A DNA stretch of 64,000 nt from positions 69,137,741 to 69,201,740 of the forward strand of contig CM041465.1 in assembly GCA_023213395.1 (NCBI GenBank), in the 5' to 3' direction. This document shows positions 22,004 to 33,893 of the stretch, one piece after another (the first letter of the stretch is position 1; every line of letters starts with the position of its first letter). The position numbers and the translations under genes were made by a program. Under the pieces are notes generated by a model, which did no database searches, was not told the origin of the DNA, and was given only the letters and a program-made list of their open reading frames with translations. The stretch is from Cycas panzhihuaensis. Its lineage: Eukaryota; Cycadophyta.

Positions 22004-22600
22004 ATGGTATGTGGATTCTGGAGCTTCAAAGCATATTTCATTTCAAAAAGATTAGTTTGAAGACTTGAAGGAATGCAATATTCCTCCCATTGTACTTGGA
22101 GACAATAGTCAACATCAGGTAGTTGGTTGTGGCACTATTTGTATTCAACAACCAAACTATGGAACCTTTAAGGTTTCGAATGTGTTATTTGTACCTTCCT
22201 TCAAGCACAACCTATTATCAGTCAGTTGCATAGCTCAACAAGACATTAAGGTAGAATTTGATAAATCAAAGTGTTTGATGAAAAAGGATAATGTTGTAAT
22301 AGCTCAAGGTGTGCATGAGAATGGAGTTTATAAATTCTCTGGCACCTATGAGCTTAGTCTCATAACTAAAGATTTAGACAACACTTTATGGCATGACCGA
22401 TTTGGTCATTTGAATTATACCAGTCTTCACCTCATGCATAGATTGAATATGGTAAGTGATTTACCTTCAATCAAGAAAACTGACAAGGTGTGTGAAGCTT
22501 GTGCACTTGGAAAGCAGCATAAAGAACCATTCCAAAAATCAAGATGGAGAGCAAAGGAGAAGTTAGAATTGGTACATTCTGACTTATGTGGACCAATGTG
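22004..22600 (+). pseudogene. Copia-D protease and GAG-pre-integrase domain
   Basis: The protease active site is conserved: EWYVDSGASKHISFQ (about 22001-22045). A TAG at 22053-22055 follows. VLFVPSFKHNLLSVSCI is the flap-side motif. The GAG-pre-integrase domain has LWHDRFGHLNY and VCEACALGKQHKEPF, with its His and Cys residues in place, leading to LVHSDLCGPM. A frameshift at about 22600 separates it from the integrase core. Confidence 0.93.
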
Positions 22601-23165
22601 CACAATACTTCATCACCTTTATTGATGATCTTACAAGAAAGTGTTGGGTTTACCTCATCAAGAATAAATTTGATGCTTTTGCAAAGTTCAAAGAATTCAA
22701 GGCTGAAGTTGAAAATAAATCCAATAAAAGGATAAAAATCTTGAGAAGTGACAGCGGAGGCGAATATTTATCCATTGAATTCATCAACTTTTGCAAGGAT
22801 CATGGGATACAGCATCAGCTTACAACGGCATATACTCCACAACAGAATGGTGTTGCAAAGCGAAAGAATCGAACCATTCTTGAAATGGCTCGATGCATGA
22901 TGAAGGCAAACGATGTTCCAAAAGGACTTTGGGGAGAAGCAGTAAATACTGCTGTGTATCTGTTAAACATTAATCCAACAAAAGCAGTTAGAAACATAAC
23001 TCCAGAAGAAGCTTGGACTAATGTGAAACCTTGTGCTGCACATCTTAGAATATTTGGATGTATTGCTTATGTTCATGTGCCTAAAGAAAAAAGGCATAAA
23101 CTTGATGATAAGAGTACAAAATGTATTCTAGTAGGTTACAGCTTGACATCAAAATCTCACTGACA
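22588..23165 (+). pseudogene. Copia-D integrase, catalytic Glu replaced by Lys
   Basis: Core motifs [16 protein letters not shown] (Asp), LRSDSGGEYLSIEF (Asp) and PQQNGVAKRKNRTILEMA. The last normally reads VAERKNR, so the catalytic Glu of the DDE triad is Lys (codon AAG at about 22858), a single G-to-A change. C-terminal markers RIFGCIAYVHVPKEKR and CILVGY follow. Apart from this and a frameshift at 23160 the domain is intact. Confidence 0.93.
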
Positions 23166-23188
23166 AAAAAATTGTCATAAGTAGAGAT

Positions 23189-24970
23189 GTGTTGTTTCAA
23201 GAAACAAAAGAAGATGATCAAATGGTTGTACCTATAGAAGAAGAACAAAAACATAAAGGGAAAGAAAAATGCAGTATTGAAGATGAAGCCTCCACCTCTT
23301 CTACTTCTGATTCCACATCTTTTCCTAGTTCTTCAAAAAAATTGTCCAAGTGGTATTTAAAAACCATTCAAGAATCTGGAGAAGTAAATCTAGATTCTGG
23401 AATTCAAACAAGAAGTAAGACGAATATTGCTTTGATGGCAAATCTCTTAAGTGTTGAAAAGCCACAAACCTTTCATGAAAACAAGGATGCAGCACATTGG
23501 CAAAATGCCATGAAAGAAGAATACGACTCTATTATGAAGAATGACACTTGGGATCTTGTCAAATTACCTCCAGGCAAAAAGGTAATTGGTTGTAGATGGG
23601 TATATCGAGTCAAATATCAATCTAATGGTGCCATAGAAAGATACAAGGCTCGACTTGTTGCAAAAGGATACTCTCAAACACAAGGAGTTGATTATGAAGA
23701 AACATTTGCACTGGCAAAATGACTACTATAAGGATGCTGATTTCTCTTGCAGCTCAGTTCGGTTGGGAACTTCATCAGGTGGATGTGAAAAATGCCTTCT
23801 TAAATGGCATTTTGTATGAAGAAGTATACATGAAACAACCAGAAGGATTTGAAAAAGGAGAAAATGATCAACTTGTCTGCAAATTGAAGAAAGCTCTTTA
23901 TGGGCTGAAACAGGCACCAAGAGCATGGTATTCACGTATTGATGAATATTTTGTTTCACATGGATTCACTAGATGTGAATCTGATCATAGCTTGTATGTG
24001 TTGCATAAGGATCATGAAATCCTAATTGTAGCTTTGTATGTGGATGACTTAATTTTGATTGGATCTAGTGTTGAAAAGATCAACATACTCAAAAAGCAAC
24101 TATCAAAAGCTTTTGATATGACTGATCTTGGTTTATTGCATTTCTACTTAGGAATGGAAATCTGGCAAAAGAAAGGTCATATCTTTGTATCACAGTCAAA
24201 GTATGCTTACAATTTGTTAAAACGCTTTCATATGGAAAGCTATAAACCAATTTCGACTCCAATGGAAGTGGGTCTCAAATTGGTAAAAGAAAGCAATGAA
24301 AAAATAGTTGATGACACTCTATACAGGCAACTAGTGGGTAGTCTTATATATTTGACTAACACTAGACCTGATTTGAGTTATGCTGTTGGTATTGTATCAC
24401 ATTGGAAAGCAGCAAAATGCATTTTGAGATATGTTCAAGGAACTATTCGGTTTGGTCTCCTATTTCAGAAATCTTCTGAATTTGTACTACGTGGTTTCAC
24501 CGACTCAGATTGGGCAGGAGATGCTGACACAAGAAGATCTACATCAGGATATTCATTCAAACTCAATTTTGGAATGATCTCATGGAGCAGTAAGTTACAA
24601 GCAACAGTTTCTTTGTCATCCACTGAAGCTGAATACAAAGTGCGATGAATCGCAACTTCATGAAGCTATTTGGCTTAGAGGACTTCTTAGCCATTTTGGA
24701 CTTGATCAAAATGAACCTACTAAATTATTTTGCGACAATCAAGGTGCAATCCAAATTTGTCAAAGAATCCAGTTTTCCACGCAAGGAGCAAACACGTGGA
24801 AATTCATCATCATTTCATTCGAGAACAAGTGGAGAAAGGAGTGGTCGAATTGGTCTACTGTAGTTCGAGTGACCAAATTGCAGACTTACTTACCAAAGCC
24901 TTGAGTCGTGAAAATTTTGAAAGATTGAGAACACTAATGTTTGTAAAAGAAAATGAACTTATCATTATGG
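23189..24970 (+). pseudogene. Copia-D reverse transcriptase and RNase H
   Basis: LSKWYLKTIQESGEV and WQNAMKEEYDSIMKNDTWDL open the domain; RYKARLVAKGYSQT; a one-base deletion near 23715 changes frame; then VDVKNAFLNGILYEEVYMKQ, LKKALYGLKQAPRAWYSRID, the intact ALYVDDLILIG box and LLHFYLGMEIW. RNase H has STPMEVGL, YRQLVGSLIYLT, FTDSDWAGDADTRRSTSGY and SSTEAEYK, then frameshifts from about 24640. [13 protein letters not shown] (about 24879) ends the polyprotein near the PPT. Confidence 0.94.
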
Positions 24971-25353
24971 GAGGGTGTTAGAAATAATGCACATTCCATT
25001 TCATTTCATTTAAGTTCATTTTAGGTTCATTAGAATAAGTTCTCACATGGAATATTCTATACTAGAATATTCTAGTGAGAGAAAATTCCTAGTCAAACTT
25101 CAAGAAGTCAAAGATGCTCAACTATTTATGAGGTAGTTTGAGCACACCAAAACTAAAGGGGACGTTGGGAGTTTGTTGAACCAACTCCTATATTTAGCTA
25201 TGATATAAACTTATAAATATGCACTTGTATCATTGAGATTTTCTAATGAGAATTTTGGAGAGTTGTGATCCATTGTTGTATTGTCATTTCTTGTGCACTT
25301 TCTCACATGTGCTTTATGACATGTTTTCCAGCTCATATCCTCTCATTCTAACA
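24967..25353 (+). repeat. Polypurine tract and 3' LTR of Copia-D
   Basis: PPT ATGGGAGGG (24967-24975), LTR 24976-25353 (378 bp), then target duplication ctaaa (25354-25358). Confidence 0.95.
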
Positions 25354-25358
25354 CTAAA

Positions 25359-25990
25359 TAGAACTATAACGGAGATGGTACAATGCATAATAAAAGAGAA
25401 AAATGTCTGAAATATATATCAAGTCAAAGCAGTTAATACTAGAAGTCCCAAAAAAGCTCTTGATAAAATTACTCCAAAAGAAGTATGGACAGGTAAGGAA
25501 CCTAATGTAAGTCCTCTAAGAATTTTTGGAAGCACTGTTTTTGTGCATGTTCCAAATAAAAAATGAACTAAACTAGATGACAGGAGTATTGAATGTATCA
25601 TGATTGGATACAATATTAAGTCAAAAGCTTATTGTTGCATATATACAAAAACCAATAAAATCTATGTGAGTAGAGACGCAACTTTCGACAAAGGTATTCC
25701 AACCAATAAACATACTGTCTACATTAAAAAAGGCATAATGTTGGAAGAAAATGTAGAATCCTCTAGTGGCGAGAATACAATTGAAGAAGAATCAATGTCT
25801 CATGATTAAGAAGAAATAGGATCTCAGGAAGAACCATAAACATTATTTGGATCAGAAAGACAGGAAAGTACCTCAAAGAAAAAGATTACCTAAATGGTAT
25901 CTAAAAATTGTAGAACCAAAAGGAGATGTATCTGAGCACATAACTAGATCTCAAAAACACCAAACATTGAAATGTTTAGTTGAGCCTTAA
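25359..25990 (+). pseudogene. Copia-A integrase, right part, and linker to RT
   Basis: Resumes mid-integrase with RTITEM, then the C-terminal integrase region: ALDKITPKEVWTGKEPNVSP, LRIFGSTVFVHVPNKK, IMIGYNIKSKAYCC and VSRDATFDKG. A stop follows NKK (TGA at about 25564). The acidic Ser/Glu-rich linker and LPKWYLKIVEPKGDV precede RT. Confidence 0.88.
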
Positions 25991-26695
25991 AGTTTTAAAG
26001 AAGTCTGCCAAAAGTAGAATGGCAAGAAGCCATGAATAAAGAAATGGACTCCATAAATCAAAATAATGCTTAGGAGTTAGTTCCTCCACTTGAAGGTAAA
26101 CTTATTATAGATTACAAATGGGTGTACAGGATAAAAGAAAAGTTTGATGGTAGTATTGGAAAATATAAAGCCCGACTTGTGGCAAAAGGGTATATTCAGA
26201 TTGGAGGTATTGATTATGAAGAAATCTTTGCTCCTGTGGCAAATTTAATAACTATCCACACATTTATAGCTTTGACAACTCAATATAGATGCGAAATTGT
26301 ACAACTTGATGTAAAAAGTGCCTTCCTGAATGGTGATATAATTGAAAAAGTCTACATGGACAACCACCTGGGTATAAAATGAAAGTAGAATAATATCTAG
26401 TCTGTAGATTAAAAAGGGCCTTGTATGGCCTAAAACAAGTGCCCTGAGTCTGAAATGCAAAATTGGACCATCATCTCCAAAAGAAAGGCTTTAGTAAATG
26501 TGAAGCTGATCAAAGTCTTTATATTAAAAAACAAAAAGACTTGATTGCCATAATTGTTGTATATGTAGGTGATTTGATTGTTATAGCCAGTGATCGAAAA
26601 ACCATCAATTGGGTGAGAACACAGATGGAAAGCAACTTTGAAATGACTGATATGGGTGCACTTCATTATTATCTTGGCATAGAAGTCCATTAAGC
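25991..26695 (+). pseudogene. Copia-A reverse transcriptase
   Basis: KYKARLVAKGYIQIGGIDYE, VQLDVKSAFLNGDIIEKVYM, the ALYGL motif (about 26424) in a shifted frame, and the active-site box. The box reads YVGDLIVIAS instead of YVDDL, so one of the two catalytic Asp residues is Gly (codon GGT near 26568). ALHYYLGIEVH ends the domain. Several TAG/TAA codons are present. Confidence 0.9.
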
Positions 26696-27516
26696 AGAAA
26701 GCGATATCTTTATCTCACAATCTAAGTATGCCAAGAATCTTCTCAAAAAATTCTATATGGAAGAGTATAATCCTTGTGCTACACCCATGGAAATAGGTTG
26801 TTATGGTAATAGACTAACATAATCATCATCAAATGAATAAAACTCCCTTCAATCAACTTGTTGGAAGTCTCATTTACTTAACGACAACCAGACTAGATAT
26901 ATCCTTTTTTGTAGGTGTCGTTTTCAGATATATGCACAATCCAAAGATTACTCATTAGAATACTGCAAACTAAATCTTAAGATACATTAAAAGTACATTG
27001 GATCTTGGTCTACAATATACTAAAATAGACAAACCAAGCTTAATTGGATTCAATGACCTTAAGTGCGCAAGAGAACTTCAAGAAAGAAAGTCCACATCAA
27101 GTTACTGTTTCAATCTTGGAACAACCGTAACATCATGGAGTAGTAAAAAAGAACCAACGGTAACCTTGTCCTTAACATAAGTAGAGTATAAAGTTGCTGT
27201 AAGTGCAACTTGTGAAGCAATCTGGTTAAGACAACTCCTGAAGGATCTAGATCAAAGTTGCCAGAAAGCAATTACAATCTACTGCGATAACCAAAGTGTT
27301 ATCAAATTCACTAAAAATCATGTTTTTCATGCAAGGACTAAACATATAGAAGTCCATCATCATTTCATTAGAGAAAAGGACCAAAACAAAGAAATAGATT
27401 TGCAATATTGTAGCAGTGCTCAGCAAGTTGTAGATATCTTCACGAAACCATTATCAAAGGACAAATTTCAGTATCTCAGAGATCTATTAGGGATGAAAAA
27501 TGTAGCATTTAACACT
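26696..27516 (+). pseudogene. Copia-A RNase H
   Basis: Downstream connection and RNase H with ATPMEI, QLVGSLIYLTTTR, a decayed form of the usual SDWAGD (LIGFNDLKCARE), STSSYCFNLG, SWSSKKE, IYCDNQSVIKFTKN, ARTKHIEVHHHFIREK and the terminal FTKPLSKDKFQ. Several stop codons. Ends at the PPT. Confidence 0.9.
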
Positions 27517-27736
27517 AAGGGAGGGTGTTAGAATATTAATGTTCATCTTAAGTCTTGTACTATGTTGACCTTTATGTAAATTGAGGGTTATGTGTCATTG
27601 TCCCCCTTTAGTCTTTAAATGACACTTGTCATATATATACTGGATTACTTATGTAAATTAGTTATATATAAGAAAATGTAATTATCTCCCATCAATCAAT
27701 GAAGGTCATTCTAGTTTCACAATTTGATTTCTTATA
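27517..27736 (+). repeat. Polypurine tract and 3' LTR of Copia-A
   Basis: PPT AAGGGAGGG (27517-27525), LTR 27526-27736 beginning TGTTAGAA and ending CTTATA. Followed by the target duplication gaaat (27737-27741). Confidence 0.93.
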
Positions 27737-27741
27737 GAAAT

Positions 27742-30700
27742 AACTTGCACATTTGGAGCTCAAATATGGCTTGATGCTGAGATCTTGAATTCATAACTCA
27801 ATTGTCCCTAGTTGAACATTGGTATGATGCAAGGAGTGGTTTTTCCAATTTGGTTTCTGGGACTTTAATTAGGCATTTGGCAATTCAAGCCTAGTTTGGC
27901 ATAATGATTGTTGGATGTTTTCCTAAGTTGAAGCACTCTGATGTTTATGGGTAATTGTTGTGATGAGAGCAATTGAACTTGATATGTGAATGATTGTTGT
28001 ATTGTGTGTCCTATTTGGTTTTATGAATTGCATTAATTACAAGGCATGTACTAAATGGGTATATGTGAAGAGCATTCGAGTGGGGATAAAGTCTCACGAA
28101 GTGATGAAAATTAATGCGGTTGTTGTAGACCCTCATATAAAAGGCATGCTATGTAAATTGAAGGATCTCAACATATTTTTGGTCGTGGACATGTTGCTTT
28201 TGGTGGCTATTGGTTTGCAATTATGGTTTTTTTTTTTCATGTTGAATTGACTTCACATTGACATGTGTTGTAGAGGTAGCTCTACAGCTATTATGGATGA
28301 AGCTAGGAGCAAATGAATATTGGAGCAGGAAAAACATTGGTGTGAGGTTTGGGTTGGGCTATGGAAGAGCATTCATATGCTTAGCTTTAGAGTAGTTCCA
28401 TGTGTGTTGAGAAATTCAAAACAATAGTATTGAGAAAGTGGAAAGAAAATGTTAGCTTTTGAGGAGAACACTTGCTATTGTGGGCCCACATAGGGAGCTA
28501 AATTGTTAATAGTCGCAAACATTGTTGTAGCTGGAAGGAGGAATAGACATAGACATAAACTTGTGGGTAGGATTTTGTCAAAACCCTGAATGATTGCTTG
28601 CCAACATGTTGTTTTAAATGATCCAACAAATGATACATTTCAAGAAGTTGAGGACCATGGTAGTTGTTGAGAATGTGGAGACAAGCCTGTGAAGAGACAT
28701 GTTTGTGATAGGGCAAAAGATAACAATTGTGAGCCAGGGTTGAACTGCGAAGGAGAATGCATTGAGTATTGGAAAGTCGAGTGGCCATTGAGTTAAATGT
28801 TTGGGAATTGAATTGTGGGGATCTTGAGTCTCAAATGCATTGAAAAGATGATGAGATGTTGGCAAATGCAAAATACACAAAGGCTAAAATGACAAGTATG
28901 GGAATGCCCCATGTGGTAGTAATTACTGTGATGACTAAATAGAAGCATCCTAAATGAAGTTTGTTTGAGTGTTGTGCTTTAGGAGTAACATGTCCATTTA
29001 GTATTCCTTGGTCATCAGAGTTGGTAGGGGCAAATGCTATGGTTGTTGATTTGTAGATAGTGGAAAGGCCTGGTGATTCCTATCCACTCAATGACACAAA
29101 AGTGCAGAGATATAGATATATAAGAAAGATGACGACGAAATTACAGAAACACGGGCTCTAAGGTTTAATTAAATCAAATGCAATTTGATATTGTTTCCCC
29201 AAAACTTTAGCCTCCTTGGTGTCCATGTATTGTTTCCTCTTTGCTTTTACTCTATCAGAAATGGTTTGTTTGATGTGATGTTCTTTTGTGCTATGAGTAC
29301 TTGTTTTTCAGGATACCGATGATTGAAAACTATAGCTCTCATGTGCAAGGATTGAAAGCTTATCCTCTTCATACTACTAGTTGTCCCTCTTTTACCATGA
29401 TTTACCTTCTTGTTGGACACTTTTTCATTGATTTGTCTGCTCATTTTTGCTTGAAAATTTTTGTTTTTGTGTTTTTGGGAATTTGACAGGATCACCTCAC
29501 CACATTTACATTGGCTGCTCAAGAATTTTAGTGGGATTGCAACATTGCATCATAAATTGTGGCAATACTGCCGAAATGCTTGGCGGGATGCATCATTGTG
29601 GCACGAGTTGTGGCAGTACTATCAAAATTCTTGGTGATACCACCAAAATTTTGGTGTGGGGTTTGTGTTGTCACTCTATTGATCTTTTGAGTGTTCTTTG
29701 CTTTGGGATTTCATTCCTTGTCACTTTCTGCTTTGGTCATTGATGATTCTTGTTTTGTAGGAGTGCATGGTGCTTGTGGACATTACTTGCTTGCTTGTGG
29801 AATACTGTTGATGGCTCTCTCTTGGTTATTGAAGGTATTGGGTCACTTGGAGTGCATTGGATCAATCGCTTGTGGTGCTTTATCATTTGGAGACCTCCCC
29901 TTTGAAGATTCAACTTGTTAAAGTGGCTTCTTTTCATGAATTTGTTGTCTGATTTATTTCAGCAATTAATCACTTCTTGACGACAGAATTTTCTCCCTTT
30001 CCTCTTGAATTTTGCAAGTTGTTACTGGTAGTTTTACCTTTTTTCTTGTTTTGGGCAATATCTTTTATTGATTCACTTGTGTCCTTGGTTTCTTCTTTCA
30101 GAAATTTAGTTTAGATCTCCTTTCCATTGTGTCCAAGCATCTTTCATTGCTTTGGGGGGGGGGATGAGGGGTGTGGGGCATTGGGCTTGAAATCTTCCCC
30201 TTGCCTTCTATCCATTTTGTGATACTTTTTTATGCTACATGTTTGGATTGCTCTTGGTTTTCTCCATCTTTTTGTTTGTTAAGTTGATTGTTATTTGAAT
30301 GATTCGTTTTCTAATTTTCTTGTTTGTTTGAAGTCCTTCATTGCTGATTTTACTTAAGTTAGTTTGGGGTTCACTTGTTATTTTGGGCTTACTTCTTTTG
30401 CTTTGCTTGAAGTTTCTTGTTATCTTCTCATGCTTGCTTGTGATTGGGCTTCCAATCAAGGGGCTTAACTGTGGTTGTGGCATTGATTGAGATTGGTGTC
30501 TCTTGCATATTTTCCACCCACTTGAAATTCTATGCACATTGCCTCACCTCCCCTTTCACCTATTAGCAGTACAAGAGGATTTCAAGGCCTTCTGAGGGCA
30601 GATCTGAGATGTTTGCTTCCTCTCCATTCAAGTATATTTGGTGCATGTTGCTCTTCCATAATCTTGATCACTCCTTGCATTGGATTCTCATTATTTACTT

Positions 30701-32690
30701 GATATTTCGTGTTTCGATAATGAATTTATTTTCTTTTGGTCACTAAGCATACAGTCTTACATTCCTTCTTCGAGCATTTTATTTTGGTCTTTTGTGTAGC
30801 AAGAGAGTTCGATTAACATCCTCTTTGCGTGACCTTTCCTTATTTGGTGGTGTGATAGACTCTTTTTGCTTTGTTATGTTTTTTTAAGACCCTAAATGAT
30901 ACCCTAAAAGCACACAAGTGTAAAAAAACTTAGAGCAAAAGAACAAAGAAAAAAAATTGAAGGGCAATCCCCCTTTTTCTCTTCCCCTTTTCCTTTCTTA
31001 TCTTCATTTTTTTTGCATTCATGGTCATTTAGGTGCATGTGAATTTGTTATCACTTAGAGGAAAGCCAAGTGTAAGTGCACTTGGATCTTAGGATTCTTG
31101 GTTGCTTGTTTCCTTTTCACATTGTTGTATGTTTGATATGGCTTGTTTCTTTTGTGCTATTGGTTGGCGTGTCTAGATAGGAGTAGATATTGTAGCTTGC
31201 ATTTGTTTGGGATTGCTTGAGTGAACATATTAGTTGCATATTCATTGATTGCTTGTGTTTGCTCACATTGTTTTGATCTCTTTGCAATGGAAACATCCAT
31301 GAAGATTGCCCCACCTGCACATGCAAACTTAAGATCCCTAGTGGAACAGATTTACTATCGGTGTGTTGTGCAAGAGAGATCAAGGAGATACAAGGAGGTA
31401 GTTTTCTCTCTTAGGTGGAGTTACAAGAAGAACCAATGAGAGTCTCCTTGTTATTTAGCAAGGCCCTTAGTGGTCACCTGTCGGTAGTTGTAAGTTGGTG
31501 AGTTGTACGCCTTCTGAGGTTTAGTTTTTTGTACCATTTTTTTGATATATTGAGACCATGTTCCTCCAAGGTTTGAGTATGGGTGCAAGTACACACATAC
31601 ATTAGACAAGGACCATTGAACACTAGGGGTGTAGGAACTTTATTTGGGTGATTTTATAGGTTTCTTTTTCTCTCCCTTTTTCACTTCTTTATACTCTCCT
31701 TCTCTACCTCTTTCTTCTTCTTAATATCCTTTTGAGTCGCAATTTGTTTACCCTTACTTTTTCACACCTTGCATTGAGCCTCACCTTGAGTTAGTTTTGG
31801 CCCAATTGTCATTTCCTATTTGGTGCTTTGCCCTTTTACACCCTCTGTCTCTGCAAGAGGGCCAATTTGTTTAAGACCACCCAAATCTTGAGCGAATAGA
31901 CATAGTTCGAAGTCTGCCTCCACTTATTCAAATTGCATAATTCTATTCAATCAAAATCAAAATTGATAATTTTTGACATCTGCCCTTATCCTCTTGTTTA
32001 GTTGGTGGTCATATGATGAAAAGGGCCAATCATTTTTTTTGCCTTTTTTAAAGAATTTTTTCCACTTATTTAATAGTGGTTTTGGCACCATGTGAACCCC
32101 CCTTCATTTTTCAAGTCGGTCATGCCCATGCTTTTAGATTTTTGGAGTTCCTTTGGCCCCTTCATTTTTCAAGTCAGTGATGCCCATGTTTTTAGATTTT
32201 TGGAGTTCCTTTGGCAAATATTTTAGGCATTTTTTGTTTAGTATGTTTAATATGTTTAGTATGTTGGTTTCAACAATTAAATATGAGCTCATTCAAGAGA
32301 GGAGTGCATACCATAATTTGTCACATTGTTGGTACTTGAATTGGACCTTGGCTTGGAGTTTTTGTAGTGAAACCATGCAATGAGTTCATGTTTGGTGTAT
32401 CCTATGTAGATGACTGTAGGAATTGCAACAAAAAAGCTAACTTAGAGTTAGCAAGACGTTGCAGGATATTTGAGCTTTGTTGATGTGGATGGGTTGTAGC
32501 CAAAATAGGATGATTATTTTGTAAGGTCATAACCTAATGCTGTGAATCCTAACAAAGGTCAAGATAAGTTTCTTTTCAGGAATTGGGGAAAAGAAGCAAG
32601 AAGCACTAGTAGAAGAACATTTGAAGTAGTTTGGCCAAAAAAAAAACGAATGATGGGAATTTGCTTGATGTGACAAAATGATTAAATATA
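27742..32690 (+). other. LTR-E internal region, no gene recognised
   Basis: About 5 kb between the Copia-A insertion and the LTR-E 3' end. The + strand is rich in T and TTG/GTG, open frames are short, and none shows gag, PR, IN, RT or RNase H motifs. Features seen: a run of ten G at about 30158 and a 58 bp tandem duplication at 32099-32214. Either the element never carried genes (LARD) or they are gone. Confidence 0.6.
32099..32214 (+). repeat. 58 bp tandem duplication in LTR-E
   Basis: Two adjacent copies (32099-32156, 32157-32214) of a unit containing TTCATTTTTCAAGTC and TTTTTGGAGTTCCTTTGG, with three visible differences. Confidence 0.9.
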
Positions 32691-33101
32691 ATGGGGGAGT
32701 TGGAAAATAATCCATAGCCAATCCATAATAATTGTAGTTATTTAATTCATTATCCCTCAAACACTGACCAAGAGGTGCATATTTTTGAAAATTCTTAATA
32801 TGTGAGCATTATTAAATTGTGTGTTAAAGCTCGTATCTTCATGTATTTTCGCAGGCCATCTAATATGTTCGTCAATTTTATTTGTTCTCTATGAGGTGAT
32901 TTGTATTTATAAATATGTAGCTATTTTAATGCAATGGATGAGAATTGATCATTCATCTAATTTCTTTTGTATTTTGTTTTGGTAGATATTTCATCTTTCT
33001 TTATCATGGTATCATAATTTCTTGTATAATATTTTTAACATGATATCTCTACTGGGAACTTGTGTTGCAATTCCATTCTTGGCTTGATTCAATTTCTTAT
33101 A
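32691..33101 (+). repeat. Polypurine tract and 3' LTR of LTR-E
   Basis: ATGGGGG (32691-32697), then the LTR copy 32698-33101, whose first base is A instead of T. Its end is set by alignment with the 5' LTR (TTACACA versus CTTATA). Followed by attg (33102-33105). Confidence 0.75.
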
Positions 33102-33893
33102 ATTGGAGTCTTTGAGTTCAGTTTTGCTTCCTATGCATGCATTAGTCTCTGGTATTCCCCTGGTGTTTCCTTATTGCCTACATCCCCATAACATGCACAA
33201 GTAATTTAGATTTGGGAAATAATCTCTTCATCACATATGGAATTAATCCATGTAGTGTGAGCACTATGCCGGTCTTGGTTTGTATGCCTCTCTTTTATTG
33301 GGACACTGCACCCTATGTTAAGCATGAATAAGTTTCTGAAGTGCATGCAAACCTATTGATTTTTCAATACGAGTCTTTTTCCTATAGCATCCAGATCCTT
33401 TGTGAAGTGGTTTTTCCCTCGTAGTAGATTTGTATGTGTTTCATACTGAGGCCTTTTGCTTGGAGCTTGATGCTGAGGATTTCTGCATTTTCTCTCAATT
33501 AAAATCTTCTGTGCTGGGCATGCAGTTTCATCCACGCATACTTGAATTGGGTGCTGTTTGAATCAAGACTTGGTGTGTATGGCATACTGAAAAATTGCCA
33601 TTGAAAGATGGAATTTATCATGTGTCAGAATAAAATTTAAAATATAGTTTTTAGAATCTTCTAGATTTGTTGAGACTAAATAAATTTTCGGTTACTACCA
33701 ACCCTAAGTGCAATATATTGAATAGTTGGAATGTTTTGAAACTTTTACATTCCCCCATATTTTGCATCTTTTCTTCTACCGAACTCCATCTGTTTAATTT
33801 TCTCTGGCTGGTCTAATTATCTGCTTGTCCATAGGAAGTGTGTATTTACTATTTGCAGCCAATTAGTGCTTAAATCATTTTGCATGGGCCGCA

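Larger units (their letters stand above)
19714..25353 (+). mobile_element. Copia-D: Ty1/copia retrotransposon inside Copia-A integrase
   Basis: Two 378 bp LTRs (19714-20091 and 24976-25353) with about seven differences, TG...CA ends, and the target duplication ctaaa at 19709-19713 and 25354-25358. PBS TGGTATTAGAGC follows the left LTR; PPT ATGGGAGGG precedes the right. Internal order gag-PR-IN-RT-RH in + orientation. It is the best preserved copia here, with only a handful of frameshifts and stops. Confidence 0.96.
4729..27736 (+). mobile_element. Copia-A: Ty1/copia retrotransposon split by two further elements
   Basis: LTRs of 212 bp (4729-4940) and 211 bp (27526-27736) begin TGTTAGAA and end CA/TA. 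The 5 bp target duplication gaaat is at 4724-4728 and 27737-27741, showing one original insertion. Internal order is gag, PR, IN, RT, RNase H, diagnostic of copia. Gag is interrupted by Copia-B and integrase by Copia-D. LTRs differ at roughly 10 % of positions by eye. All coding parts carry stops and frameshifts. Confidence 0.92.
3895..33101 (+). mobile_element. LTR-E: outermost, oldest LTR retrotransposon of the nest, apparently non-coding
   Basis: Two direct repeats (3895-4318 and 32698-33101), about 80 % identical by eye, bracket the nest. The left copy begins TGTTGG and is followed after two bases by an exact primer-binding site; the right copy is preceded by a purine tract. The 4 bp attg stands at 3891-3894 and again at 33102-33105. 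Once inner insertions are removed, only about 5.4 kb of internal sequence remains (4319-4723 plus 27742-32697). I recognise no gag or pol in it, so it resembles a large retrotransposon derivative (LARD). Decay beyond recognition is the alternative. Confidence 0.75.

Noticed and set aside
27990-30000. Small open frames inside LTR-E as genes
   Set aside because: Low-complexity Cys/Gly/Leu-rich translations of T- and G-rich DNA without motif or codon pattern.
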